Source: Piromyces finnis
Taxonomy: Eukaryota > Neocallimastigomycota > Neocallimastigomycetes > Neocallimastigales > Neocallimastigaceae
Direction of reading: 5' to 3'
Assembly: GCA_002104945.1 (NCBI GenBank)
Contig: MCFH01000030.1
Span: forward strand, 186,001 to 250,000
DNA length: 64,000 nucleotides
A program made the position numbers and the translations under genes. The notes under the pieces were generated by a model. It was given only the letters and a program-made list of their open reading frames with translations. It did not search any database and was not told the DNA's origin. Below are positions 29,608-40,554 of the stretch, in pieces; within the stretch, counting starts at the first letter, position 1, and each line of letters starts with the position of its first letter.

Positions 29608-32600
29608 ATGGATTTATGTTTCTCATTAAAATGTACCAAGAGTAGGGATGATGACTATAAAACCCGTAGTGGTAACCTTTATACCATTCCAAACTATGTA
29701 ACAGACGATTATATTTTATCATGTCATACAAATAATTTCAATACTTTAATAAATCTTAAAAATAATGGAAATCGTCATTATAAATCTTATAAATTTCATC
29801 AAGCAGTTCAATGTTATACAAAAGCATTAGCTTCTTTTAGACAAGAAAAAAATATTAATCATTCTAAAAATAATGACAGTGATAGTTTTGACCTTTCAAA
29901 TGTAGGTATTAATACAACAATAAACGAAATTGACCAAAATAAGGTAAATAGTGTTGTTAAAGGTCATAAAAAGAATAGTCAAAGTATACCTACAATGTCA
30001 AGTTCTATAATATCAGTACCATCTCATATTACTTCACCATTGGCATCATCAAATAATATCAATATTGTTTCTAATAGTAAAAATAATGTAAATGTTAAGC
30101 AATTTCCAGTGTCAGAAACATCATCATATAAGATTCAGAGAAAGATAAGTGATGATGAATATAGTAATGCTTTAGAAAAATATTTTGAGGAAAATAATGG
30201 AATGGAAGCTTCTTTTAGTTCAACAATTCAAAGATCTGATTCTAATATATATCAAAATCAAATGTCAAATCAAGCGGTTGACCTTCATCGTCGTAAACCA
30301 AAAAATAAAAATCATAAAAATAATTCTAAACCTCAACCAATATATGCACCTCATCCAAAAGTTAAATCTAATGATGTTATGATTTTATATTCTACTCTTT
30401 TGGCGAATAGAAGTGCTTCTTATATCCGTTTAAAGGATTATAATAAAGCTAATATTGATGCTGAGTATATAATTGGGATTAGACCAAATTGGATCAAAGG
30501 TTACTATCGTAAGGCCGAAGCATTAAAAGGTTTAAAAAGATATCTTGAATCCTTGGATTATTATCATCAAGCTTTAAAATTTAATCCGTCTAGTGAAAAA
30601 ATTTTAAATGCAATTTCAACAGTTGAAATTTTATTAAGAAATGAAGAATTAGGTATTAAAATTTATCAGTTAGTTCCAGGTTATGATATTTGTGTAAAAA
30701 AATCAATATTTAAGCCAATTCAATATATTTTATTTAGTTATGCCCTGCAAATGCAAAACTATATTTATATTTTAGCTGATACTAAAACCAAACAATGTAT
30801 ATTGATTGATGCCTGTTGGGATATAGATGGTATTTTGGACTATGTTAATAAAGAAAAATTAAAAGTTATTGGTGCAATATATACACATTTTCATATTGAT
30901 CACACTGGTGGTATTCCTCCACCACCTTATAATAAGTACATGGTTAAGGTGGAGGGTATGGTTAAATTATCAAAAATATTTCCAAATATTCCATTCTTTA
31001 TTGGCCCAAGAGATATTGATTTTGTTTTAAAACAAAATCCAGATTTTAATAAAAATAGATTTGTTCCAATTGAAGATAAACAAGTATTAACTTTGGATGA
31101 TATTATTCAACTTAATAAATCAAAGGTTAAAAGAAGATCTCATGTTAATGAAAAAATTAGAAATACTAGTCATGAGAAATTATCACCATCCAAGCAGTCT
31201 GTTTTTAATGTCGATGATGAGGCGAAAGAAGTAGATGAAATCATTCCTATTAAAAATGAAATTGCTTCGGATTATGATGCAATTATTGAAAAAGAAGAAA
31301 ATTTTAATACCCAAATGTTGGACAAAAACTCTAATATTGAAAGTCATTATAAATTTAATAATAAAATATATAGACCGGTTAGAAGTCATTTAATAAGTGA
31401 TTATAAAATAAAACATATAAGCAATATTAATGAGGATCCTCTTGCTATAACAGAGGATACCAACACAGAAATTTATTCTAATTTCAATCTAAATGATGAC
31501 TTGGAAAATGAATTTAATAATGTTGCCAGTGAAGCCAGCGCCATTGAAAATTCAAACATAGGAAATATAAGTAATATTTGTTATGACGGTGAAAATTCAT
31601 TAAAATTCTATTCTAATCTTTCTGAACATGACGGTAATAAAAATATGGACAATAAAGTTAAAATTCCACAACCTGGTAACCAAGATGCTCCAATTACATC
31701 AACCCTTGATCGACCAAAGAAAAAATCAATTGAGGACAATAAAAGTAATCCATACAGTGATTCTAATAGATACGGCAAGATAAATGATACAATTTCCACA
31801 ATTTCCATGATTAATATAGACAAAAAGGATTATAGTTCTAATTTACTTGTTAAATCATCACAAAAGATTGATGATTTCCGTATTCAATTTATCTTTACTC
31901 CAGGTCATACATTAGGTTCAATGTGTATCTTGGTAAATGATGAACGTCTTTTCTCTGGGGATACTCTATTAATTGGTACTTGTGGTAGAATTGATTTACC
32001 AGAATCCTCACCAGAAGAAATGTATGACTCTTTAATGAATGTTCTTAGTCGTCTTGATGACGATATTGTAGTATACCCTGGACATAGTTATGGTGGTGAT
32101 GAATGGACTACAATTGCTCAGGAAAAACTCTTTGGATCAATGTACAACTATGGCTCTTATGATTTATGGCATTATGAATTAACGGGTTGTAATAAGAATT
32201 CAGATGAATCCATTCCTCCAAATAATTCCACAAATACTCAAGAAAATAAGAATGAGGAAGTGGTGATGACACCTATGTTGACAGTAGCTTCTCCAATTAA
32301 AACTAATTTTGATTCCCATCCTGAAGAAAATGTACCTGGAAAAGAATTAAAAGATACTAATGAAAAAGAAGTGATAGTTTCAACCATTACAGAACCTGTG
32401 GATGATGAAGAAAAAATTACAGAAATTCGTATTGGTCCTGCCAAAAGATATGACGAAAAAAAAGGATACTTTAGTAATTATGAGTATTTTGACATGAATA
32501 ATATTAATAGTAATAATAAATATTATAAGCCAAGTAATGCTGTAAGTGTTACTACAATTCCTTTGACTTCTTCTGTAAATAATCTTCCAGTATCCAATAA

Positions 32601-33660
32601 TACTAATACCACGACTACACCATCAGATAATAATGTAGAATCAGCTCATGGTAGAGCTATTGACAATAATAAAAATAACATAGTTCTTTTTAATAAAAGA
32701 AAAGAAAGTCTCTCAAACAAACCATATCTTCAGAAACAATCATCACAAAAACAAACACAATTACAAGAACAAAATCAAGCCCCAACAACGAAACAAGTAT
32801 CTCCTCCACCACCATTACAAACTGAATCACCAGAAGAAATAAATAAAGAAAAAATAGAATCAATGAAATTTGAAATTGACCAAAATAATTTTAGGTCCGT
32901 GAAGAGCAATACCGAAAACAAAGGAGTAATAAATATTAAAAGTAACAGTACCAATGTAGTAGTTGATGTTAATCCAATAGAAAATAAGGATCAAGCCTAT
33001 TCTCTATCATCAACTTCTGAGTCAATCTCTATTACTTCAACTTCCAATGAAAATAATTATACCAGCAATTCTAATCCAGTCTCTAATATTATTATTAGTG
33101 AAGTAGAAGATGAGAAAAAAAGCTACAGTATAAAGTCTTCCTCTAATAAAATAATGCCTATAGATAATATTAAGGATGATTCGAATCACCGTATAGCAGT
33201 TAAACAAGTAATTATGCTTAAAGACGGTGAAAAGTTAGAAATGACCAATGGTTTAGTAGATGAAGTATCACCAGCAGCAATTAATAGTTATGATCATATT
33301 ATTACTAGTAGTATCAAGGAACAATTCAATAAAAGTAGTGAATTAGAAGAATCCTTTGAAAGTGAGAATTACTATAAAAACAAAAATATTTTAAGTGAAT
33401 TAAGTCAAAGTAGTTATGCCACGTCTTCCACAACCCAAAATACACCACACGATAAACATTTAATTATGACAGAAATGTATCCAAGTATTGAAAGTGATTC
33501 TTCTTCCATTGAAGAAGATAATAATGGTATTGAGACTTTCTATATTCGAGGTGATAAGATTAGAAAAAGACAATCTTTTTTAAATAATGTATTTAAAAAG
33601 AGATCTTTTGATCGTAAACATCAAAAACATCAAACTGTTACAAACAAGACCGAAGAATAA
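29608..33660 (+). CDS. TPR plus metallo-beta-lactamase-fold hydrolase fusion, 1350 aa
   Basis: A single long exon. Residues about 45-80 form one TPR helix pair (NNGNRHYKSYKFHQAVQCYTKAL). A Ser/Asn-rich insertion follows, and further TPR repeats at about 265-345 include LLANRSASYIRLKDYNKA and YYRKAEALKGLKRYLESLDY. The metallo-hydrolase begins near residue 375 and shows THFHIDH (426-432), GHTLGS (His 767), SGDTL (Asp 785) and YPGHSYGG (His 826). These are the zinc ligands of glyoxalase-II-like hydrolases, which cleave thioesters such as S-lactoylglutathione. Between the first and second ligand sets lie about 335 residues instead of the usual 50-60, mostly low-complexity, so the fold carries a large disordered loop. 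The last ~490 residues are Ser/Asn/Glu-rich and disordered. Substrate unknown; the TPRs suggest recruitment by a partner protein. All metal ligands are present, so activity is plausible. Confidence 0.85.
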   Translation: MDLCFSLKCTKSRDDDYKTRSGNLYTIPNYVTDDYILSCHTNNFNTLINLKNNGNRHYKSYKFHQAVQCYTKALASFRQEKNINHSKNNDSDSFDLSNVGINTTINEIDQNKVNSVVKGHKKNSQSIPTMSSSIISVPSHITSPLASSNNINIVSNSKNNVNVKQFPVSETSSYKIQRKISDDEYSNALEKYFEENNGMEASFSSTIQRSDSNIYQNQMSNQAVDLHRRKPKNKNHKNNSKPQPIYAPHPKVKSNDVMILYSTLLANRSASYIRLKDYNKANIDAEYIIGIRPNWIKGYYRKAEALKGLKRYLESLDYYHQALKFNPSSEKILNAISTVEILLRNEELGIKIYQLVPGYDICVKKSIFKPIQYILFSYALQMQNYIYILADTKTKQCILIDACWDIDGILDYVNKEKLKVIGAIYTHFHIDHTGGIPPPPYNKYMVKVEGMVKLSKIFPNIPFFIGPRDIDFVLKQNPDFNKNRFVPIEDKQVLTLDDIIQLNKSKVKRRSHVNEKIRNTSHEKLSPSKQSVFNVDDEAKEVDEIIPIKNEIASDYDAIIEKEENFNTQMLDKNSNIESHYKFNNKIYRPVRSHLISDYKIKHISNINEDPLAITEDTNTEIYSNFNLNDDLENEFNNVASEASAIENSNIGNISNICYDGENSLKFYSNLSEHDGNKNMDNKVKIPQPGNQDAPITSTLDRPKKKSIEDNKSNPYSDSNRYGKINDTISTISMINIDKKDYSSNLLVKSSQKIDDFRIQFIFTPGHTLGSMCILVNDERLFSGDTLLIGTCGRIDLPESSPEEMYDSLMNVLSRLDDDIVVYPGHSYGGDEWTTIAQEKLFGSMYNYGSYDLWHYELTGCNKNSDESIPPNNSTNTQENKNEEVVMTPMLTVASPIKTNFDSHPEENVPGKELKDTNEKEVIVSTITEPVDDEEKITEIRIGPAKRYDEKKGYFSNYEYFDMNNINSNNKYYKPSNAVSVTTIPLTSSVNNLPVSNNTNTTTTPSDNNVESAHGRAIDNNKNNIVLFNKRKESLSNKPYLQKQSSQKQTQLQEQNQAPTTKQVSPPPPLQTESPEEINKEKIESMKFEIDQNNFRSVKSNTENKGVINIKSNSTNVVVDVNPIENKDQAYSLSSTSESISITSTSNENNYTSNSNPVSNIIISEVEDEKKSYSIKSSSNKIMPIDNIKDDSNHRIAVKQVIMLKDGEKLEMTNGLVDEVSPAAINSYDHIITSSIKEQFNKSSELEESFESENYYKNKNILSELSQSSYATSSTTQNTPHDKHLIMTEMYPSIESDSSSIEEDNNGIETFYIRGDKIRKRQSFLNNVFKKRSFDRKHQKHQTVTNKTEE

Positions 33661-35848
33661 ATCTAAAAAGTAAAGTTAAACCTTGCAAGAATAAAAAGAA
33701 GTATCTTTTTTTTTTTTTTTTTTCGTTTATTTTTTCTTTTTTTTTTTTTTTTAAATAAAAAAAAGAGGATAAAAAAAAAAAAACAAGAAGATTAAAAAAA
33801 AAATACAAAAAACGAAAACTGAAAAAAAAAAAAAAAGCAATAAAAAATAAAAAGCAATAAAAAACAAACGATAAAATAAAATAATAATAATAATAATAAT
33901 AAAAAAACAGCAATTAATAACAAGATTAAATAAAAAAAAAAAAGGCAAAAAAAAAAAACCAATGAACAAAAATATTAAATAATAATAATATAACAATATT
34001 ATATAAATAATATATGAATAAGACATTTTAAAAAAAAAAAAAAACCTTTAAAAAATAATTCAGGGAAAAAAAAAACAAAGTGAAAAATTACCAATTTATA
34101 AATATTTATGATTTATAAATAATTTATATAGATTTACTACACTTTATCCTTTATATAATTTAAAACTTAAAATCTTAATGATACAGTAATTAATTATACT
34201 CTCTAATCATTTTATAAATACACTTTTTTTAATATTTTTTATTTAATATCTTTTTTTTTTTTAATTTTTTTCTTTATTATACATTTTAAAAATAAGTAAT
34301 AAAAAAATAAAATAATAATAAAAAAACCAAATAAACTCAATAAATATTAAAAAAAAAAAGAGCTAAATATATATATATGTATATACATTTACAAATGAAT
34401 ATTTATTATTATTATTAAAAAATATGGTATTATTTGTGAAATAAGATAATAAAAAGGGTATATTCTTTTTTGATATTTTTATTCATTTACAATTTATGTT
34501 TGAATAAATATAAAATAATTAACTATAATTTTTTTTAAGTTTAGCCAATGAATATCTTTGTTTTTTTAAATATACACAAAACTGACTTGTTTTATAACAT
34601 TAGTATTAATTATACACAAAACTGACTTGTTTTATAACATTAGTATTAATTATACACAAAACTGACTTGTTTTATAACATTAGTATTAATTATACACAAA
34701 ACTGACAAAAATTTAAAATATATTTTGAAATTAAAAAAGGAATATAATTATCAAGGATATTACTATCAAAAAATAAAAAAAAAAAATAAAGGAATTAGAT
34801 TTAAAAAACGAATTTTAAAAATTTATTTTTCATGAGACAGGATAGTAAATATATATTTTATAATTAAAAATTAAAATACAGAAAAAAAAAAATGATGATG
34901 ATAATTTTCTTTAAAACTTTTTTTGTTTTTAAAATAAAAAAAAAGGTTATTATAAATAGAGTAATATGAATTAAGAATCAATATCAACTATCATCAAAAA
35001 TGTGTAACAACAACAATAATAAATTATTAATTTTTTTATAATTAAAAGCAATGTTTTTTTTTTTCATTTTTAAAAATAATATAACCTTATTCCATCTTTC
35101 CAATAAAATAAAAAAAAAAAGAAAAAAAAGAAAATAAAAAGTCACTTAACTTAATGAATTAAAAATGATTTTTCTAAAAATAAAATTTTAAAATTTTAAA
35201 ATTTTTTTTTTTTTAAAAATTTAATTTTCAAATTTTACAAATAAAAAATGTTTATTTTAATTTAAAAGAATAAACATTTTAATTAACAAATCATTTAATT
35301 GTTGAAATTGTAAATATTATTATTTTATTCATTCATGATGACTTGCCGAATTACCGATTAGGAGACTTTTATAGGTAATTTAGTTAAAATAAAATTTTTT
35401 AATTTTAATAATTAATTTATTATATAATAAAAAGGTTAATTGTATAATCTGTATTATTAAGGTTAATTTTATTATGGCTTTTTATGATGATTATTAAATT
35501 CATTACTATTATTATTAACGATTATTGTTATTAAATCATATTTTTATGGTGAAACTTTCATCTTTTATGACATCTAATTTAAAATAGGTTATTTTTAATA
35601 TTATATTTTTAATTATAATTTAATTGTAATTAAATTCATACTAATTGTAATTAATCCGTTTTATATAACCTTTTTTTATATTATTTTTTATTTTTAAAAG
35701 TCATAATTACTATCATATATATATATTTTTTTTTTCTTTAAAATAATATAAAAATAGTACTTTATTCCTTTCTTTTTTTTTTAATTTTTTCTATATATTT
35801 AAATAACAATATTTTTTATTTCAAAAAAATAATAAAAAATTAACCAAG
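33661..35848. other. Spacer upstream of the deacetylase gene, with tandem repeat
   Basis: 2.2 kb without a supported gene. It starts with T runs (33704-33724 and 33738-33751) followed by A-rich DNA to about 34000, whose minus-strand Phe/Tyr/Leu frames are repeat artefacts. It contains a 40-bp minisatellite (34571-34706) and a GC-richer patch at about 35335-35380 with a short inverted repeat (AATTACC/GGTAATT). Confidence 0.6.
34571..34706. repeat. 40-bp minisatellite, 3.4 identical copies
   Basis: Units at 34571-34610, 34611-34650 and 34651-34690 are identical and begin TATACACAAAACTGACTTGT. A 16-bp partial fourth copy ends at 34706. Confidence 0.97.
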
Positions 35849-37079
35849 ATGAAATTTTTAAATAGTTTATTACTTTTATCTGCTGTTGCCATGAATTCCG
35901 TTCGTGGAGATGTCAAATATTTTAGTAAATGTATCAATGAAGGAGATTTTGCTATTACATTTGATGATGGTCCAAATTTAGATTATACTAATATGATTTT
36001 AGATATTCTTGATGAATTTGATGTAAAGGCAACTTTCTTTGTTAATGGTAAAAATTGTGTTAATATTACTGCGAATACAGCTGCTCAAGTAAATAGATAT
36101 AATGAATGAATAAAAAAATGATTGATATAATGAAATAAAATTTTTAAAATGTTTTTTTTTTTTTTTATATTTTATTTTATATATTTTTACTATTATTAAA
36201 AAAAAATGTTTTATTTGTTAATAGAAAATTATAAAAAGAGAATATGAAAGTGGCCATACAATTGGAAGTCATACTTTTACTCATCCATTTGGTATTACTA
36301 ATTTAACAGATGATGAATTAACCTATCAACTTGATGAATTAAATAAAGTCCTTTATGATTTAATCGGTGTAAAACCAGCCTTTTTCAGACCACCACTTGG
36401 TGAATATTCAGAAGCCAACTTAAAAATTATTGAAAAAAGTGGTTTCACAGCCAATATTTTATGGAATTTAGATTCAGAAGATTGGGATGTCAATTACAAT
36501 GCAACACAACAATACATTGATAATTTAGAAGGAAAAGATCCAAATTCTCATTCATGGATTTCCTTAAATCATGATATTCAAAAGGTTACAGCAGAAAAGA
36601 ATTTAAGAATTGTTATTCCATATATTAAAAAATTAGGATACAATATTGTTCCAATGGACGTTTGTATTGGTTTACCAGCATATCAAAATGAAAAAACTCA
36701 AGATTCAAAAACTACAACAAAAATAATAAAGACTACTACTACCACTACTACTACTAAAAAAAGAACTACAACAAAATCTGCTACAACAACTACTACTAAA
36801 AATGAAGTTTCAAAGGAACCAAATAGTGAAATAGTTGTTGAAAATCCACAAAACTTAAACGCTAACACAGTTACCACTAGTACCACTGTTGCAATTTCTA
36901 CTACTACCAACACTGCTTCAAGTACTAATAATGAAAATACTAATACTAATGATACTGTTAATGGAAATATTACCATTAGTAATGATGCTAATAATGACAG
37001 TAGTGATGCAACCACTATTAAAACCTCAATTATATTTTCTTCTGCTTTTATGATCATGATAGCCTATCTCTTCCTTTAA
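35849..37079 (+). CDS. Secreted GPI-anchored polysaccharide deacetylase (carbohydrate esterase family 4)
   Basis: Removes N- or O-acetyl groups from polymers such as chitin or xylan at the cell surface. Two exons (35849-36088 and 36225-37079) join in phase 0 to about 364 aa. A signal peptide MKFLNSLLLLSAVAMNSVRG precedes the NodB domain. Motif 1 is AITFDDGP (Asp39-Asp40). Motif 2 is SHTFTHP (His96 and His100, metal ligands). Motif 3 is FFRPPLGEYS, with Leu where the family usually has Tyr. Motif 4 is WNLDSEDW. Motif 5 is SLNHD, carrying the catalytic-base-partner His. A Thr/Lys/Asn-rich stalk of about 120 residues follows and ends in a hydrophobic tail (IIFSSAFMIMIAYLFL), the pattern of a GPI-attachment signal. 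Chitin deacetylase is the likeliest role for a GPI-anchored fungal member, but acetylxylan esterase cannot be excluded. Confidence 0.88.
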
Positions 37080-38099
37080 ATAATTATCATTTTACCATAA
37101 ATTATTTACATTAATGTTATAAAAGAAAAAAATTTTTTTTTCTATATGTTATAATAATTATATATAAATTATTAGAATAGAACTTTTAATATTTTTGGGG
37201 GTTAAAATTGTAACCATAAAAAATATAATACATCATTAGAAATATTTTATTAAATAAAGTTATAATAAATTTAAAACTACAATGCTTTTTTTTTTCTAAT
37301 TTCTTTTTTATTTATAAAATACTAATTGAAAATTGTTGTTTAAATCATAAAATACTTATATCCCTTCTATATTCAAATTGTAGTTAATAATGAAAAAAGA
37401 AGGTTTTTTTTTTCTATTCAATTTTTAAAATTTTTTGTGACATCAAAAAATCATCCATTTTTTTAAATGAAAAAAAACGTTACACAAAAATAGCTTCTTT
37501 TATTAAAAAAAAAACTTTGTCAATATTTTATGAAATAGAGTTTTTGGTTAAAACGACCATAAGTAAAAAGTATTTAATACGTTGTAATTCTTTTTTTTTT
37601 TTTTATTTCCTAATACTAAAATACTATTTCCATTCTACATTTTTCTCATTTAATTAATGTTCAAAAAAAGAAAAATCCCTAGGTAAAAACCAATTGAATA
37701 TTTATTATTAATAATATTATAAAGAAAGACTATTATTTATTATAATAATAAGATATGTAAAAAAAAAAAAAAAGATTTTTATACAATGGTATTTTAATAC
37801 TAAAAATTTATTGAATTGATGCTATATAATAGAAAAAAAAGTTGAATGGAAAATAAGAAATTAAATCTTTTATTATGCTATTCCATTTACTGTGATAATT
37901 ATTTATCCTTTGGCCTATTCAATAATTCGTGTAAAAAAACATACCACAAACCACATACTCAATTGCTACATTTATTGTAAAAAAAAAAAGGTTGAAATAA
38001 CATCAAAAACTATACCATAAAGCTACGATTTTAATTAAAACACTGGTAATATAAATTGCTTAAATAAAATTATATATATTCTTTTTTTCAAAAGGAACA
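37080..38099. other. Spacer 3' of the deacetylase gene
   Basis: About 1 kb of AT-rich DNA with the 3' flank of the deacetylase gene. No coding signal recognised on either strand. Confidence 0.5.
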
Positions 38100-39170
38100 T
38101 TATCCTTTCATATTTTATTTGCCTTTTTTAATTTTCTTATATCAATACATTTTACCTTTTTAAAAAGTGGTGGTGGTCTTTTCAATTCTAAAAGTTCATC
38201 ATTAGTATTTAATATATAATTTATTATAATTAAATTATTGATATATTTTTATTATATTATAAATATATTCAATTTCCAATCATTGATTTACAACCATAGT
38301 TAAAAACAATAACCAATCATCATCGGGCAAGTAATAATAAAATTTTAATAATAAAAATTTATTAACTTTAAAAAATAATAAAATAGTTGAAAAATAAGAG
38401 TATATAGAAACAAAACCTTATCTACTATTTTAATATTTTTTTTTTAAAATTTATGGTTAAAATTTATGGTTTTTTTTTGGATTTCATTATTATAGTTGTA
38501 GTTGCTGTTAGTTTTCTAATGCCTGGTTTATATTTTATTATTACTTCATATTTTGACTCTTTCATATCTTGAATGAATATACCACTTTTGTCCATGAGAA
38601 CATTTCGAAACAAAACTGAAATGTCATTTTTTTATTTGCTAATAATTATATTAATATTAATTAATATTATTCATAAAATAAATTTAAACTTTTTTTGTGA
38701 TCACAATTTTACATATTTGGAAATTTAATTTAAAACAAAATTTTTAATTAATTTGAAAAAATTAAATATTTTGAAAAAGGTTGACTTTAAAAGTGGAATT
38801 ACAGCAACAATACCAATAATAAATAATAGTGAACTATTAATTCTTATGAGTAAAGCATAGTAAAATACTAGTACTACTGCCAATAACAATGAAATATTAG
38901 AAATAAAAAAAAAAGAAATCATTATATAATTTATTATAATGGAATTCTAAAAGATAGATGAATTTTTGAACAACTTATTATATACTCCTTGCTATAGTTA
39001 TTTATGCATTTATTATATTATTATTTTTGATTTAATTTATTTTTCTATTGCTTCCATTCGTAAATACCATACTAATGCTTTTTTAAAGGGAAAGAAATTG
39101 TAACTAATCTATCCTTTCTATCTAAAGTATCAAAATAAATAGCTGACGACAAAGGCTCATTTTACTTTAT
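38100..39170 (-). pseudogene. Cluster of coding-like islands; unassigned gene or decayed gene
   Basis: Five minus-strand stretches have amino-acid composition unlike the AT-rich spacers around them, in this order: SSAIYFDTLDRKDRLVTISF (about 39150-39080); then, one base out of frame after an A6 run, ALVWYLRMEAIEK; a hydrophobic frame (38922-38725) with LLLAVVLVFYYALLIRINSS and FIIGIVAVIPLLKS, suggesting two membrane segments; VLFRNVLMDKSGIFIQDMKE followed by YEVIIKYKPGIRKLTATTT (about 38625-38475); LPDDDWLLFLTMVV with a GTAAAT donor (about 38333-38290); and ELKRPPPLFKK before a GTAAAA donor (about 38185). No complete frame joins them all, since internal stops and the frame break remain. Either introns that I could not place connect them, or this is a degenerating gene for a small membrane protein. 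Family not recognised. Confidence 0.4.
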
Positions 39171-40554
39171 TTTTTCTAGAAAAAAAAAAACTTTTTTAAT
39201 CCTAAAAATAAAAATATTAAATACATTTGTATTTGTATTTTGTATACATTAATGTACTATTAATATATTGGTTAAATGTAATATTATTATTTATTATATT
39301 ATTTTTTAGTTAATATATTTTTAGAGTCTCCATTTTAATTTTAATAGATATAAATTTAATATATTATTATTGTATTTATTTACATTTCATAATATTTTAT
39401 AAATTTTAAAAAAAGATAAAACTTTATTAAAGATATATTATATTATATATTTAATATACATTATATACATTATTGTAATATAATAATATATATTTAAGAT
39501 ATTGCTTATATATTAATTATTATGATAATCAGGTTTTGTAGTGAATCAATGAGAAAATGCTTTGTAATAAAATATTATTTATTTTCCATTATTAAATTTA
39601 TTTAAATTATTATTATTATATCCATTTATAATATTGTAATTTTATTAAAAATATACTTTATTTATTAATATATTCATTTACTTTTATTAATAATAACAAT
39701 TTATATTAATAATTTTTATTCCGTTAAAACACTAGAAAGAATATAAAAACTTTATAATTTTCCTTTTTTTTTTTAAAAAAAAAGTTTTTCATTAATTTCT
39801 TTTCAAACTAGATTTTCTTAGTTCATTTCTTTATTTATAAATTATAATAGAAACAAAAAAAAAAGTTTTATTTATCTAAAGAAATATTATTAAAAAGAAG
39901 AATAGTTTGAAGATAATATACATATTTTATTTTTCTAAAAAAGAACTAAAATTCTAGATTTTTTTTTTTTTATATGTGGATTATAGTATAAAAACAAAAG
40001 TTTTTAAATTAAAGCGATTTTACCTTTTATTAAAAAAATATATATATATTTATTTACGTCGTCTAATATAATAAAAATAATAAAATAAACATTTTTTTTT
40101 TACATAAATTTATATATAGGTAAATATTTAATTTATTTTTTATTACTATATAGAAATAAATAAGAAAAAATATATAAATTATAATAAATGATACATTTTT
40201 AGATATAAGTTATTGCTTTTTTATTAATATTAATGAATTATAAATTATATATATACATATTTTTTATAAAAATCTTTAGATATTCAAATTTTATTAGATA
40301 GCTATATTAAAGTTTTACTTAATTCAACAATTGAATAAAAAAAAAAAAAGAAAATAAATCGTTAAAGGAAAATTTATATAAAAAGAATAAATAAACAAAT
40401 AAGAAATACAAAAAATTAAAAGAAAATAAAAAAAAATTGTAATTAACCAAAATAAAAATAAATAAAAAATAAACACGCATCTTAAGAAAAAAAAAAACTC
40501 TTGATAAACTACTAATTTTAAAATAAATATTATAAAAATAAAAACAAAATTACC
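39171..40554. other. Spacer upstream of the DNAJC3-like gene
   Basis: About 1.4 kb of A/T-dominated DNA with no coding stretch seen. It presumably includes the promoter and leader of the ER co-chaperone gene. Confidence 0.55.

Noticed and set aside
33638-34026. Phe/Tyr-rich minus-strand frames behind the TPR-hydrolase gene
   Set aside because: They arise from A-rich runs in the 3' spacer and overlap the real gene's end.
36698-37057. Val/Leu-rich minus-strand frame
   Set aside because: Shadow of the Thr-rich stalk of the deacetylase (ACT/ACA codons read in reverse).
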